Positions 1 through 7,608 of a DNA stretch of 64,000 nt are shown piece by piece. A model generated the notes under the pieces. That model did no database searches, had not been told where the DNA came from, and worked only from the letters and a program-made list of their open reading frames with translations. Numbering within the stretch: the stretch's first letter is position 1; each line of letters starts with the position of its first letter. The DNA comes from Cryobacterium breve (lineage in GTDB: Bacteria; Actinomycetota; Actinomycetes; Actinomycetales; Microbacteriaceae): assembly GCF_004402375.1 (NCBI RefSeq), contig NZ_SOGJ01000022.1:87504-151503 (forward strand). The letters run 5' to 3'. Position numbers and translations under genes: made by a program.

Positions 1-651
1 GACAAGTTGGCCGTCGATGGTGTGGTCGACGATCGCATAGACGCCGAAGCCGCCGTTGTCGGTGGCCGAAACCTCTCGCACGACGCCGTCGGCAACCGCG
101 TGCGCCGGAGCACCCTCACCGGGGAGCATGTCGAGACCCTTGTGGAAGGTCGAGCAACCCACGCACGGTGCTTCGCGCGGCCCGTAGGCGCTGGAGAGTC
201 GCACCGAGCCGGGGAACGGCCAGCGCACGGCGCCGCCGGCGGGAACCGCTGCGGCCGCAGCCGCCGGGGCGGAAGCGGCAGGTGCCGCGGGCACCGGAAC
301 GGGCTTCGGCGCGTCCGTCACGGTGAACCCGTCGCGCTCCACGGCGGTAGTTCCGGCCGCGCTGGGCAACAGGCTCTGGAGCGGCAGGGCGCCGGCAGTC
401 GCCGCGGCCGCAGACGAATAGCCAGCCGCGGGATCGGAGGCAGACGGCGCCTGGTCATCCGCTGCCGCCCGGACCGAGGCTGCCACCGCGACGTCCGGCA
501 GGCTGGCGTAGGTGTTTAACTGTGCACCCTGGGCCGGGATGGCGATGGTCACTGTGAGGAGCGTGGCGAAGGCCATCGCGACGCCGCCGGCGGCGGCCTG
601 ACGCACGGACCGGTTCACGGACCGGTTCAGCTCAGGCGTCTGCATAGGCAT
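1..651 (-). CDS. M23-family metallopeptidase, secreted (C-terminus outside window)
   Basis: Only the first 217 codons are present; the rest lies beyond base 1. A hydrophobic segment at about residues 16-38 acts as signal peptide or anchor. It is followed by about 100 residues rich in Ala and Pro, and then by the start of a peptidase M23 (lysostaphin/LytM-type) fold from about residue 142. The zinc-ligand motif HKGLD (His170, Asp174) and the following GAPAHAVADGVV strand are visible; the second HxH motif would lie outside the window. Such enzymes cut peptidoglycan cross-bridges during wall remodelling. Two in-frame ATGs (651 and 645) are possible; a GGAAG stretch favours 645. The long leader upstream may carry a riboswitch. 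Confidence 0.85.
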   Translation of the reverse strand, partial: MPMQTPELNRSVNRSVRQAAAGGVAMAFATLLTVTIAIPAQGAQLNTYASLPDVAVAASVRAAADDQAPSASDPAAGYSSAAAATAGALPLQSLLPSAAGTTAVERDGFTVTDAPKPVPVPAAPAASAPAAAAAAVPAGGAVRWPFPGSVRLSSAYGPREAPCVGCSTFHKGLDMLPGEGAPAHAVADGVVREVSATDNGGFGVYAIVDHTIDGQLV

Positions 652-900
652 CTTCCGCCGAAGCGCGGCAGGCAGGGAACGGGGGGCAAAGGGGCATGAT
701 GAAAGCTCTCGTCGGCGCGGTTACGCGGTTCGGGGGAGGGATGGATCCTCGCTCAGACGGAGCATGCGCTCACAGCGCAGAGCAATCCGACCGAGAACGA
801 CGCTCCCTCATCGGAAGTGTCCACGTGCGCCGCACGACAAGGGGCTGCGCGCACAAGTGCTGAGAATATCTCGCTATCCTGAACAAACGATGGGCTTGCC
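652..900 (-). promoter_or_regulatory. long 5' leader of the M23 gene, possible c-di-AMP (ydaO-type) riboswitch
   Basis: No gene fits in the roughly 300 bases between the peptidase start and the arsR stop. Read on the minus strand, the leader contains a C-rich run ending in CCCCCGAACC, then TAACC and CGACGAGAG at about 700-738. This loosely follows the 3' half of actinobacterial ydaO/c-di-AMP riboswitches, which commonly control wall hydrolases. The match is by eye and partial; the 5' half is not convincingly recognisable. Confidence 0.3.
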
Positions 901-951
901 CACATCAGCAACGGATGGCGTGAGCCGGCCCACACCTCGACCGCAGCCGGG

Positions 952-1311
952 TCAGAGCCCGAGCACCCGTTCCGCGAGCGATCCCAGCGCCCCGGGGACG
1001 AGCCGGTAATAGGCCCACGTGCCGCGTTTGTCGCGGGTGAGGATTCCAGCATCCACCAGCACTTTGAGGTGGTGGGACACGGTCGGCTGGCTGAGACCGA
1101 GCGGCTCGGTCAGATCGCAGACGCAGGCCTCCAGATCGGCATGCGCGGCCACCAGGGAAACCAGGCGCAGCCGTGCCGGGTCGGCGACTGCCTTCAGCAG
1201 TCGGGCCAGCCTCTCGGCCTCGTCGGTCCCGATCGCCTCGCGCGACGCGGGCGCGCAGCACACCGGCTCGATCGGCGCCTCGGGCACAGGGCGGGTCTCG
1301 GTGAACGGCAT
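952..1311 (-). CDS. arsR: ArsR-family arsenite-responsive repressor
   Basis: This 119-residue winged-helix regulator has the core PARLRLVSLVAAH, the recognition helix LSQPTVSHHLKVL, and a beta-wing ending in TWAYYRLVPGAL. Candidate As(III)-binding thiols are a CVC pair just before the recognition helix and a CC pair near the N-terminus. It is divergent from acr3, so it should repress the efflux/reductase genes and itself until arsenite binds. The start at 1311 is chosen because a GGGAG site lies about 10 bases upstream; a longer reading from 1329 lacks a ribosome site. A TTGACATCCATCGATGCAA stretch at 1333-1351 with a CATCGATG core lies just upstream and is the likely operator. Confidence 0.9.
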   Translation of the reverse strand: MPFTETRPVPEAPIEPVCCAPASREAIGTDEAERLARLLKAVADPARLRLVSLVAAHADLEACVCDLTEPLGLSQPTVSHHLKVLVDAGILTRDKRGTWAYYRLVPGALGSLAERVLGL

Positions 1312-1332
1312 CTGAACAGTATCTCCCATAAA

Positions 1333-1351
1333 TTGACATCCATCGATGCAA
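1333..1351. promoter_or_regulatory. probable ArsR operator
   Basis: The self-complementary core CATCGATG at 1341-1348 lies in a TTGACATC/GATGCAA context 22 bases upstream of the arsR start, in the divergent arsR-acr3 intergenic region. ATCGAT-type cores are common for ArsR/SmtB regulators. Position and symmetry support the call; binding is inferred. Confidence 0.5.
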
Positions 1352-1395
1352 TGGGGAAGACTCCCTATCGACGCCTCCAATTTTAGGTGCCACCA

Positions 1396-1458
1396 GCTGA
1401 CTTTCGCCTCACTCGCGGATTTTCGCCTCACCCGCTGATTTTTGCCTCACCCGCTGAC
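1396..1458. repeat. three 19-bp tandem repeats immediately upstream of acr3
   Basis: Units run 1396-1414, 1415-1433 and 1434-1452, followed by a partial unit (GCTGAC) that runs into the acr3 ribosome-binding site. The consensus is GCTGATTTTCGCCTCACCC, with 1-4 differences per unit. The array ends 6 bases before the first acr3 start codon, so it forms most of the 5' untranslated or promoter region. Confidence 0.9.
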
Positions 1459-1463
1459 GGAGC

Positions 1464-2621
1464 ATGATGCCCTACCCCGAACCCTCGACCGTCCAGCCCA
1501 CCAGGCCCGCCGCCGATCCCGCGCCCGCCCGGCTCGGCGCCATGGACCGCCTGCTGCCGGTCTGGATCCTCGCGGCGATGGCCATGGGCCTGCTGCTGGC
1601 CGTCTTCGCGCCCAGCGTCGGCGACGCGCTCGGCGCCTTCACGATCGGCTCGGTCAGCGTTCCCATCGCGATCGGCCTGCTGGTTATGATGTACCCGGTG
1701 CTGGCGAAGGTTCGCTACACGGATGCCCGCACCGTCGCCCGCGACCGCCGCCTGCTGGTCTCGTCGCTGGTGCTCAACTGGCTACTTGGCCCCGCCTTGA
1801 TGTTCGCCCTCGCCTGGACGTTCCTGCCCGATCTGCCTGAGTACCGCACCGGCCTGATCATCGTGGGACTCGCCCGATGCATCGCCATGGTGCTGATCTG
1901 GAATGACCTGGCCTGCGGCGACCGCGAGGCAGCCGCGTTCCTGGTGGCTCTCAACTCCGTCTTCCAGGTCATCGCGTTCGCCGCGCTGGGCTGGTTCTAC
2001 CTTCAGGTGCTTCCCGCCTGGCTCGGCCTGTCCACCACGAGCGCGGAGTTCTCGATCTGGGCGATCACCGTGAGCGTGCTGGTCTTCCTGGGCATCCCGC
2101 TACTGGCCGGCTACCTGTCCCGCCGGGTCGGCGAGGCCACCCGCGGCCGCGACTGGTACGAGAGCCGGTTCCTGCCCAAGGTCAGCCCGTTCGCGCTCTA
2201 CGGCCTCCTGTTCACGATCGTGCTGCTCTTCGCCCTGCAGGGTCGACAGGTGATCGACCGCCCGATGGACGTGGCCCTGATCGCTCTGCCGCTACTCGTC
2301 TACTTCGCGGTCATGTTCGCCGCGGGATTCGCCACCGGCAAGCTCACCGGGCTCTCCTACGAACGCACAACGACACTCGCCTTCACCGCTGCGGGCAACA
2401 ACTTCGAGCTCGCGATCGCGGTGGCCATCGGCACCTTCGGTGCCACGAGCGGCCAGGCTCTCGCGGGGATCGTGGGCCCGTTGATCGAGGTTCCGGCGCT
2501 GGTCGCCCTTGTCTACGTGGCGTTGTGGCTGCGGCCGCGCCTGTTCCCGGGGGCCGCGCCGCAGGCATCCGTCGCCGCCACCATCGAGCCTGCAACCGAC
2601 CCCGTGCCCGACCGGGTCTGA
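1464..2621 (+). CDS. acr3: ACR3-family arsenite efflux permease
   Basis: This 385-residue membrane protein has about ten hydrophobic helices. It carries the family signature GLARCIAMVLIWNDLACGD (about residues 136-154), which includes the conserved transport cysteine of Acr3 carriers, and the later conserved AAGNNFELAIAVAIGTFG stretch. It exports As(III) using the proton motive force. It heads an operon with two arsenate reductases (61 and 12 bases apart) and diverges from arsR. Two adjacent ATGs (1464 and 1467) are possible, with GGAG just ahead. Confidence 0.95.
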   Translation: MMPYPEPSTVQPTRPAADPAPARLGAMDRLLPVWILAAMAMGLLLAVFAPSVGDALGAFTIGSVSVPIAIGLLVMMYPVLAKVRYTDARTVARDRRLLVSSLVLNWLLGPALMFALAWTFLPDLPEYRTGLIIVGLARCIAMVLIWNDLACGDREAAAFLVALNSVFQVIAFAALGWFYLQVLPAWLGLSTTSAEFSIWAITVSVLVFLGIPLLAGYLSRRVGEATRGRDWYESRFLPKVSPFALYGLLFTIVLLFALQGRQVIDRPMDVALIALPLLVYFAVMFAAGFATGKLTGLSYERTTTLAFTAAGNNFELAIAVAIGTFGATSGQALAGIVGPLIEVPALVALVYVALWLRPRLFPGAAPQASVAATIEPATDPVPDRV

Positions 2622-2681
2622 CTCTCACCATCCCACCGCACTCCCGCGTGACCCCCTGAAAATGAAGAAGGATTCCCGACC

Positions 2682-3092
2682 ATGACCGCAAAGCCCACCG
2701 TTCTCTTCGTCTGCGTGCATAACGCGGGCCGCTCCCAGATGGCCGCCGGCTATATGACCGCCCTGTCCGAGGGCCGCGTCGAGGTGCTGTCCGCCGGCTC
2801 AGCGCCCAAGGACCAGATCAACCCCGTCGCCATCCTGGCCATGGCCGAGGAGAACATCGACATCGCGAACAACGTGCCGAAGATCCTCACCACCGAGGCC
2901 GTCAAGGAATCGGACGTCGTGATCACCATGGGCTGCGGCGACACCTGCCCGATCTTCCCTGGCAAGCGCTACGAGGACTGGGAACTCGCCGACCCGGCCG
3001 GCCAGGGCATCGAGTCGGTGCGCCCGATCCGCGACGAGATCAAGGCCCGCATCCAGGCCCTGCTCGCCGAGATTCTCCCTCCCCAGGCGTAG
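2682..3092 (+). CDS. arsC: arsenate reductase, low-molecular-weight phosphatase fold
   Basis: This 136-residue LMW-PTPase-fold reductase has the P-loop CVHNAGRS (residues 11-18) near the N-terminus. It also has TMGCGDTCPIFPGKRYEDWELADPAG, which supplies the second cysteine pair (GCGDTCP) and the conserved Asp of DPAG. Actinobacterial enzymes of this form use mycothiol/mycoredoxin as electron donor. It reduces arsenate to arsenite for export by the upstream Acr3. A GAAGAAGGA site lies upstream of ATG 2682. Confidence 0.92.
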   Translation: MTAKPTVLFVCVHNAGRSQMAAGYMTALSEGRVEVLSAGSAPKDQINPVAILAMAEENIDIANNVPKILTTEAVKESDVVITMGCGDTCPIFPGKRYEDWELADPAGQGIESVRPIRDEIKARIQALLAEILPPQA

Positions 3093-3103
3093 GTCCAGCC
3101 CCC

Positions 3104-3778
3104 ATGAGCGATCTGAGTGCGCGCCGACCACTGCCCGGGCTAACCTTCCCCGAGGAATCGTTGCGGCGGCTCGCGGCGGATCTCACCCGGCGGTTCTCGG
3201 GAATCTTCGGCGCCGAGACGATCGAGCGCTATGTGCTCGAGTCGCACACCTCGCTGCTGCGCACATCGACGGTCACGGCGTTCCTGGTGACCAACACGGG
3301 GCGCTACGCCACCGACCGCCTGACCGCACTGGCCCAGGCCAAGGGCGCGATCACAAAAGACGTGCCCGAGGTCTTGTTCGTCTGCGAGCAGAACGCGGGA
3401 CGGTCCCAGATGGCGGCCGTGCTGACCCAGGCCCTGTCCGGTGGCCGGGTGCACGTGCGTTCGGCCGGTTCGGCCCCGGCCAAGGGGCTCAACCCCACAG
3501 TGATGACGGTCATGGCCGAGCTCGGCCTCGACTTCGGGGAGGAGTTCCCGAAACCGCTGACGGATGACGTCGTGCAGGCCGCCGATGTCGTCGTCACCAT
3601 GGGCTGCGGAGACGCCTGTCCCGTCTATCCGGGCAAGCTCTACCAGGATTGGGAACTGACCGACCCGGCCGGGCAGCCGGTGGAAGAGGTGCGTCGCATT
3701 CGCGACCAGATCCGGCGCCAGGTCGAGGCCATGCTCGCGACCCTCGGGGTCGACCCGCAGCCGCTGCCGCAGCCCTAG
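3104..3778 (+). CDS. second arsenate reductase-like protein with N-terminal helical extension
   Basis: This 224-residue protein has an N-terminal alpha-helical extension of about 85 residues (FPEESLRRLAADL ... GRYATDRLTALAQ). It is followed by a complete LMW-PTPase/ArsC domain with CEQNAGRS, GCGDACPVYPGK and LTDPAG. The architecture matches the actinobacterial ArsC1' type (extended arsenate reductase). The first start is only 12 bases after arsC, so the two are co-transcribed. No strong ribosome site is visible, suggesting translational coupling. The catalytic cysteines seen in the upstream enzyme are all retained. Confidence 0.88.
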   Translation: MSDLSARRPLPGLTFPEESLRRLAADLTRRFSGIFGAETIERYVLESHTSLLRTSTVTAFLVTNTGRYATDRLTALAQAKGAITKDVPEVLFVCEQNAGRSQMAAVLTQALSGGRVHVRSAGSAPAKGLNPTVMTVMAELGLDFGEEFPKPLTDDVVQAADVVVTMGCGDACPVYPGKLYQDWELTDPAGQPVEEVRRIRDQIRRQVEAMLATLGVDPQPLPQP

Positions 3779-3819
3779 CCGGGCTCGCCGTCTGGTCGCG
3801 TGGTTCCCACTTCGACAGA

Positions 3820-3861
3820 TGCGGTCGAGTTCGCCCGGCATAGCGGGCGAACTCGACCGCA
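3820..3861. terminator. bidirectional hairpin between convergent genes
   Basis: A perfect 18-bp stem (TGCGGTCGAGTTCGCCCG with its complement) closes a 6-base loop. It lies between the end of the ars operon (3778) and the end of the minus-strand secreted protein gene (3889). There is no long T run, as is usual in high-GC actinobacteria. Confidence 0.75.
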
Positions 3862-3888
3862 CGTGACGACCTCAGCGAATCTATGCCG

Positions 3889-6003
3889 CTACTTGCGCAC
3901 CAACTTCGCCACGGTGAACCCCCCGGCGGCGACCGTCACGGCCCCCGTCTTCGGGGCCTTCTTGTCGGCGGACGTGACGGGCTTGCCGGTCGCATCGAAC
4001 GCCTGCTGCGACAGCTTGTAGCCGCGCGGCACGACAACCGTGCGCACACTGGTCTCGTTCGCCGCACTGACGTACACCGTGGACTCCCCCGCCGAACCGG
4101 TCACCGTGATCGTCGAGATCAGCGGCTGGATCAGCAGCGCGTCAACGGATGCAGCGCCTCCGGCAACACCGACGACAGCGGTGTCCGAGCCCGGCAGAGT
4201 CCGCTCGAGCGAGAGCGGTGTCAGACGTCCCGGGGCATCCGTGATGCCCTGCGCGCCCGCGCCACCGTTGCTCGTGCTGCCCAGCGTCGACGTCGCGGAC
4301 GACCATGTCGTGGCCCCGGAGTCGGCCTCACTCTGGTTCACGATCGGGAAGACAGTGCGAGGCTGGTCGGTGGCGGGAACCGGGATGCTCAGCGAGTCGC
4401 CCGCAGCCAGCCTTACGTACGCGCCGCCCGAGAGGTTGGCCTCGCCGGTCCAGGACGACGGCGGTGTGACCACGGATCCGCTGCCGGCAATGGTGCCGGC
4501 CTCTGCCTCGACCACGCTGAGTCCCACCGTAGAGACGGTCTCGTTGATGCCGAGGGCCTGGGCCTTCAGCGTCGGATTCGCGTCCAGTGTGAGCATGGTC
4601 ATCAGGGCGTGGATGGTGGACTCGGCGCCCGAGTTGGGGTTGATCCGGCCGTCCTGCTCGATGCCGTCGATGGCCGTGCCGGTGGCCGGGTTGTAGGCGG
4701 GGGCTCCGTTCGGGTTGGCGCCGAAGAACCAGCCGGCGGTCACGGCGGCGAGGTCGAGCAGGCCAGGGGAGTTCGCGGCCGCGGCGGTGGCGACCAGCCC
4801 CTGCACGCGGGAGTCGACGCCGTAGGCGATCTGGGCTTCACCGGGGGTGGGGCTCCAGGCGTTGTCCGGTCCGCCGGCGGCCAGCAGTTGCGGGGTGAAC
4901 TGGGCGGAGTCCTTGACGGCGGCGCCGAGCAGGTCAGAGCGCCCGAGCACGGTGGACGCGGTGGCGACGGCGGCCGGGGCCAGTCCGCCCCAGGCGTGCC
5001 ACAGGGTTTGCGACTTGTTCCACGGCATGATCGCGCCGAAAGGCCACTCGGTGGCGGAGCCGGCGGACATCTCGGCGACGCCCTCGGTGAGCTGCGCCAG
5101 CGCTGTCCGCGCGGAGTCGTCGTCCGGGGCGGCCGTGACGTAGGCGGCGAGGCCGAGCGCGGCCTCGGCCGAGGCATCCGCCCCGCCCGCGATGAGCCAG
5201 GCTGGCACGTTCACGCCGTCGGCCACGTCATAGGTGCCGTACGTGCCGAGCGACTGGCGCTCGAGGGAGTCGAGGGAGAGATGCAGGCGGTCCTGGAGGA
5301 ACGCGGCGAACTCGGGGTCGGTGTCCTGGAAGGCGGCGAAGCCCTCGCCGAGGGCCCAGACCGTGCGCGCCACCCAGTAGGACTCGGCCGAGTCGCTCGG
5401 GTCGGGCAGTTCCACCGGTCTGGCACTCGGGGTCAGGGTTCCGTCGGCCTGCTGCCAGAGCACGACGTTCCCGGCGTTCGGGCCGGTCGCGGTCTGCAGG
5501 TAGGTGAGGGAACGCAGGGTCTGCACGGCGTGCTCGCGGCTGGTCTCGTCGCCGGTCTGCTGCCAGTGCCGCAGGTAGACGACCGCCGTGCGGGCCACAT
5601 CGTCGGCGTTGTACGCGCCCTGGCTCCAGTGCCCGGTCGCGGGGTCGAGTGACCCGCCGCCGACCCGACCGTAGCTGCCGTCGGCCTTCTTGTCGGCGTA
5701 GGTCCACGGCGCCTGGGCAGTGGGCTGCGCGTCGATCTCATAGGTGGTGTGCCCCTCCACCGCGATCAGCGGCACAGTGTCAAGCAGGAAGTTCAGGTGC
5801 GACAGATTGGTCAGCGGCGTGGAAGACGGCCGCGCCTTGAGGGCGGCCCCGGAGTCTTGGCCGATGGCAGTGTCGGGCGGTGGCGCCGCGGATGCGGTGG
5901 CCGTTCCTGCTCCCAGGAGGAGCATGGAGACCGCTGCGGTGAGGGCAACGGCTTTCATTGATCGTGAGCGGGGGGACTCTGAGCGAACAGCGTTGTACGT
6001 CAT
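3889..6003 (-). CDS. secreted protein, probable six-hairpin (alpha/alpha) glycosidase-like, function unknown
   Basis: The 704-residue product has a clear signal peptide (about residues 14-40, ending ATASAAP). Residues about 60-480 are Trp-rich and helical (YLRHWQQTGD, WVARTVWALGEGFAAF, LWHAWGGLAPAAVA) and include GWFFGANPNGAPAYNPATG and INPNSGAESTIHALMTMLTL. This pattern recalls (alpha/alpha)6-barrel glycoside hydrolases, but I cannot assign a family. The last 200 residues look beta-rich, as in a carbohydrate-binding or accessory module. An AGGAGAG site supports start 6003. A multi-palindrome operator lies 25 bases upstream, suggesting control by LacI- or GntR-type sugar regulators. A carbohydrate-degradation role is inferred. 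Confidence 0.75.
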   Translation of the reverse strand: MTYNAVRSESPRSRSMKAVALTAAVSMLLLGAGTATASAAPPPDTAIGQDSGAALKARPSSTPLTNLSHLNFLLDTVPLIAVEGHTTYEIDAQPTAQAPWTYADKKADGSYGRVGGGSLDPATGHWSQGAYNADDVARTAVVYLRHWQQTGDETSREHAVQTLRSLTYLQTATGPNAGNVVLWQQADGTLTPSARPVELPDPSDSAESYWVARTVWALGEGFAAFQDTDPEFAAFLQDRLHLSLDSLERQSLGTYGTYDVADGVNVPAWLIAGGADASAEAALGLAAYVTAAPDDDSARTALAQLTEGVAEMSAGSATEWPFGAIMPWNKSQTLWHAWGGLAPAAVATASTVLGRSDLLGAAVKDSAQFTPQLLAAGGPDNAWSPTPGEAQIAYGVDSRVQGLVATAAAANSPGLLDLAAVTAGWFFGANPNGAPAYNPATGTAIDGIEQDGRINPNSGAESTIHALMTMLTLDANPTLKAQALGINETVSTVGLSVVEAEAGTIAGSGSVVTPPSSWTGEANLSGGAYVRLAAGDSLSIPVPATDQPRTVFPIVNQSEADSGATTWSSATSTLGSTSNGGAGAQGITDAPGRLTPLSLERTLPGSDTAVVGVAGGAASVDALLIQPLISTITVTGSAGESTVYVSAANETSVRTVVVPRGYKLSQQAFDATGKPVTSADKKAPKTGAVTVAAGGFTVAKLVRK

Positions 6004-6027
6004 TTCTTCTCTCCTGGTTCGAGTCTG

Positions 6028-6058
6028 AACCGGTTTGGTATTACCAACTAAACCGGTT
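6028..6058. promoter_or_regulatory. nested palindromic operator upstream of the secreted hydrolase-like gene
   Basis: Two AACCGGTT palindromes (in 6028-6036 and 6050-6058) form an outer inverted repeat. Between them lies a perfect inner inverted repeat TTGGTA-T-TACCAA (6035-6047). AACCGGTT is a LacI-type core and TGGTNNNACCA is the classical FadR/GntR half-site arrangement. The site lies 25-55 bases upstream of the start codon, in promoter position. Confidence 0.7.
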
Positions 6059-6179
6059 AAGGCCTAACGAGTCAAGAGAATCGCGGCAACGTGCCCCCCA
6101 TTCGAGGCCGAAAAGCGCCCATGCCGAACACCGGATGCCCGCGCAGCAGCTTCCCAGCGACCGGCTCTAGCCTGATCGC

Positions 6180-6539
6180 ATGACCGTCACCCTCCAGCGC
6201 GATTTCGACAGTGGACGCAGCTCCGGGCACCCGATCCGGCGCTTCCTTCGACGCACTCGCGCGTGGGTGGACCGCTATCCGCGACTGCGCTGGTTCTACC
6301 GGGCTCTGGTCGGCGTGCTCGGTTCCACAGTGGCCGTGATCGGCCTGATCCTGGTTCCGCTGCCCGGCCCCGGCTGGCTGATCGTCTTCCTCGGCATCGC
6401 GATCCTGGGCACGGAGTTCCCCACCGCGCACCGCGTCGCGGTGGTGCTCAAGCGCATCCTCACCGCGGCCTGGGCGTGGTGGCGCTCCCGCCGCGCGCGC
6501 GCGTCCGCCGGAACGTCGACCGCCTCGGCTGGGTCTTGA
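6180..6539 (+). CDS. PGPGW-domain (TIGR02611-like) transmembrane protein
   Basis: This small 119-residue protein has two closely spaced membrane helices (about residues 42-62 and 65-82) joined by the diagnostic VPLPGPGWLIVFLGIAILGTEF stretch. It has basic, Arg-rich N- and C-terminal tails. The family is widespread in Actinobacteria and its function is not established. Its 3' end overlaps the convergent MarR gene by 80 bases. Confidence 0.88.
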   Translation: MTVTLQRDFDSGRSSGHPIRRFLRRTRAWVDRYPRLRWFYRALVGVLGSTVAVIGLILVPLPGPGWLIVFLGIAILGTEFPTAHRVAVVLKRILTAAWAWWRSRRARASAGTSTASAGS

Positions 6540-6987
6540 GTTCGGTCCGTACCGAGCCGAGTATCCTCGTCACCGTCGCCAGATCCTCCGCGCTGATCCG
6601 GTCGAACAGCATTTCCCTCACCAGCCGCACATAGCCGGGGATTCCCCGCATCAGGCAGTCCCGCCCCGCCGGGGTGAGGTGGGCCATCACCGAGCGCTCG
6701 TCACCCGCGGCCGGGCGCCGCTCCACCAGACCGCGCTGCTCGAGCTGGCCGACCTGATAGGTGAGACCGCTCCGCGACACCGTGAGCTCGTCGGCGATAT
6801 CAGTCATCCGTCGCGCCGCATCCGGTCCCTCGCCGATGCGCGCCAGAATCTCGAACTTCGCCAGTGACAGCCCCACACTCCCCCGCAGCTCGCGGTCGGC
6901 GGCGTACTGCACGCTGTTCGACGTCTCGAAAATGGCGGCCCAGGCCTGCATCTCGGCAGGGGTCACCGTGGATTCGGGAATACTCAT
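6460..6987 (-). CDS. MarR-family regulator adjacent to Ohr
   Basis: This 175-residue winged-helix protein contains LAKFEILARI, the DNA-reading helix region RMTDIADELTVSRSGLTYQVGQLEQRGLVERRPAAGDERSVMAHLTPAG, and C-terminal dimerisation helices. It is divergent from ohr, the usual place for OhrR, yet no cysteine occurs in the N-terminal part where OhrR senses peroxide; the only cysteine is in RDCLMRG. It may therefore sense another ligand or use a different mechanism. The Arg-rich C-terminal tail overlaps the convergent PGPGW gene. The start is ATG 6987; the next upstream codon is TTG. Confidence 0.88.
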   Translation of the reverse strand: MSIPESTVTPAEMQAWAAIFETSNSVQYAADRELRGSVGLSLAKFEILARIGEGPDAARRMTDIADELTVSRSGLTYQVGQLEQRGLVERRPAAGDERSVMAHLTPAGRDCLMRGIPGYVRLVREMLFDRISAEDLATVTRILGSVRTELKTQPRRSTFRRTRARGGSATTPRPR

Positions 6988-7002
6988 CAACCGTCCCTAG
7001 TT

Positions 7003-7018
7003 GTTTCGAATACGAAGC
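7003..7018. promoter_or_regulatory. candidate MarR operator between marR and ohr
   Basis: GTTTCGAATACGAAGC is an imperfect inverted repeat (5 of 6 arm bases match) in the 85-base divergent spacer. Only symmetry and position support it. Confidence 0.3.
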
Positions 7019-7072
7019 ACTTCCTGGAGAGCTCACCCCAGTCTCTCCCGCCCAGCCCCGAAAGAAGACACC

Positions 7073-7522
7073 ATGAGCACCGTCACCCCCACGAGCACCA
7101 CCGTTTACACCGCCTCCGCAACCTCCTGGGGCGGGCGAAGCGGCAAGGTCGTCACGAGCGACAACAAGCTTCAGCTCGACCTGTCGATCCCCGCCGAAAT
7201 GGGCGGCGACAACGGCCCCGGCACCAACCCCGAGCAACTCTTCGCGAGCGGCTGGGCCGCCTGCTTCCACAACGCACTCAAGGGTGTCGCTCGCCAGCAG
7301 AAGCTGGACGTCGCCGACTCCGCCGTCACCCTGACCGTCAACCTGGTCGGCGGCATGGCCACGGGCTTCGACTTCGAAGTCACCATCGAGGCCCAGCTGC
7401 CCGGCATCGACCCGGCAACCGCCCAGGCGGCCCTTGCGGCCGCCCACGAGGTCTGCCCCTACTCGCGGGCGACCCGCGGCAACATCGCCGTGAACCTGGT
7501 CGTCGTCAGCGACGACGAATAG
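7073..7522 (+). CDS. ohr: organic hydroperoxide resistance protein (Ohr/OsmC family)
   Basis: This 149-residue Ohr-type thiol peroxidase has the peroxidatic cysteine in GWAACFHNAL and the resolving cysteine in EVCPYSRATRGN. The YTASATSWGGRSGKV start and the NPEQLFASG motif are typical of Ohr rather than OsmC. It reduces organic and fatty-acid hydroperoxides in the cytoplasm. ATG 7073 is chosen because the protein then begins like its family and has a GAAAG site; upstream in-frame codons are non-homologous. Confidence 0.95.
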   Translation: MSTVTPTSTTVYTASATSWGGRSGKVVTSDNKLQLDLSIPAEMGGDNGPGTNPEQLFASGWAACFHNALKGVARQQKLDVADSAVTLTVNLVGGMATGFDFEVTIEAQLPGIDPATAQAALAAAHEVCPYSRATRGNIAVNLVVVSDDE

Positions 7523-7608
7523 GCACGACGGCCGGGCACTGTCGCGGCGTCGCCGGGCCGGCACTGGCCCGGCCACGGCGCTGACTGGGCCGCTGACTGG
7601 CCCGCTGA

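Noticed and set aside
7..519. Plus-strand open frame at the window start
   Set aside because: Arg/Gly-rich shadow of the minus-strand M23 peptidase, which has a signal peptide and the HxxxD motif.
3938..5652. Long plus-strand open frames antisense to the secreted hydrolase-like gene
   Set aside because: High-GC antisense frames with Arg/Gly/Val-rich composition; the minus-strand gene has a signal peptide and a good ribosome site.
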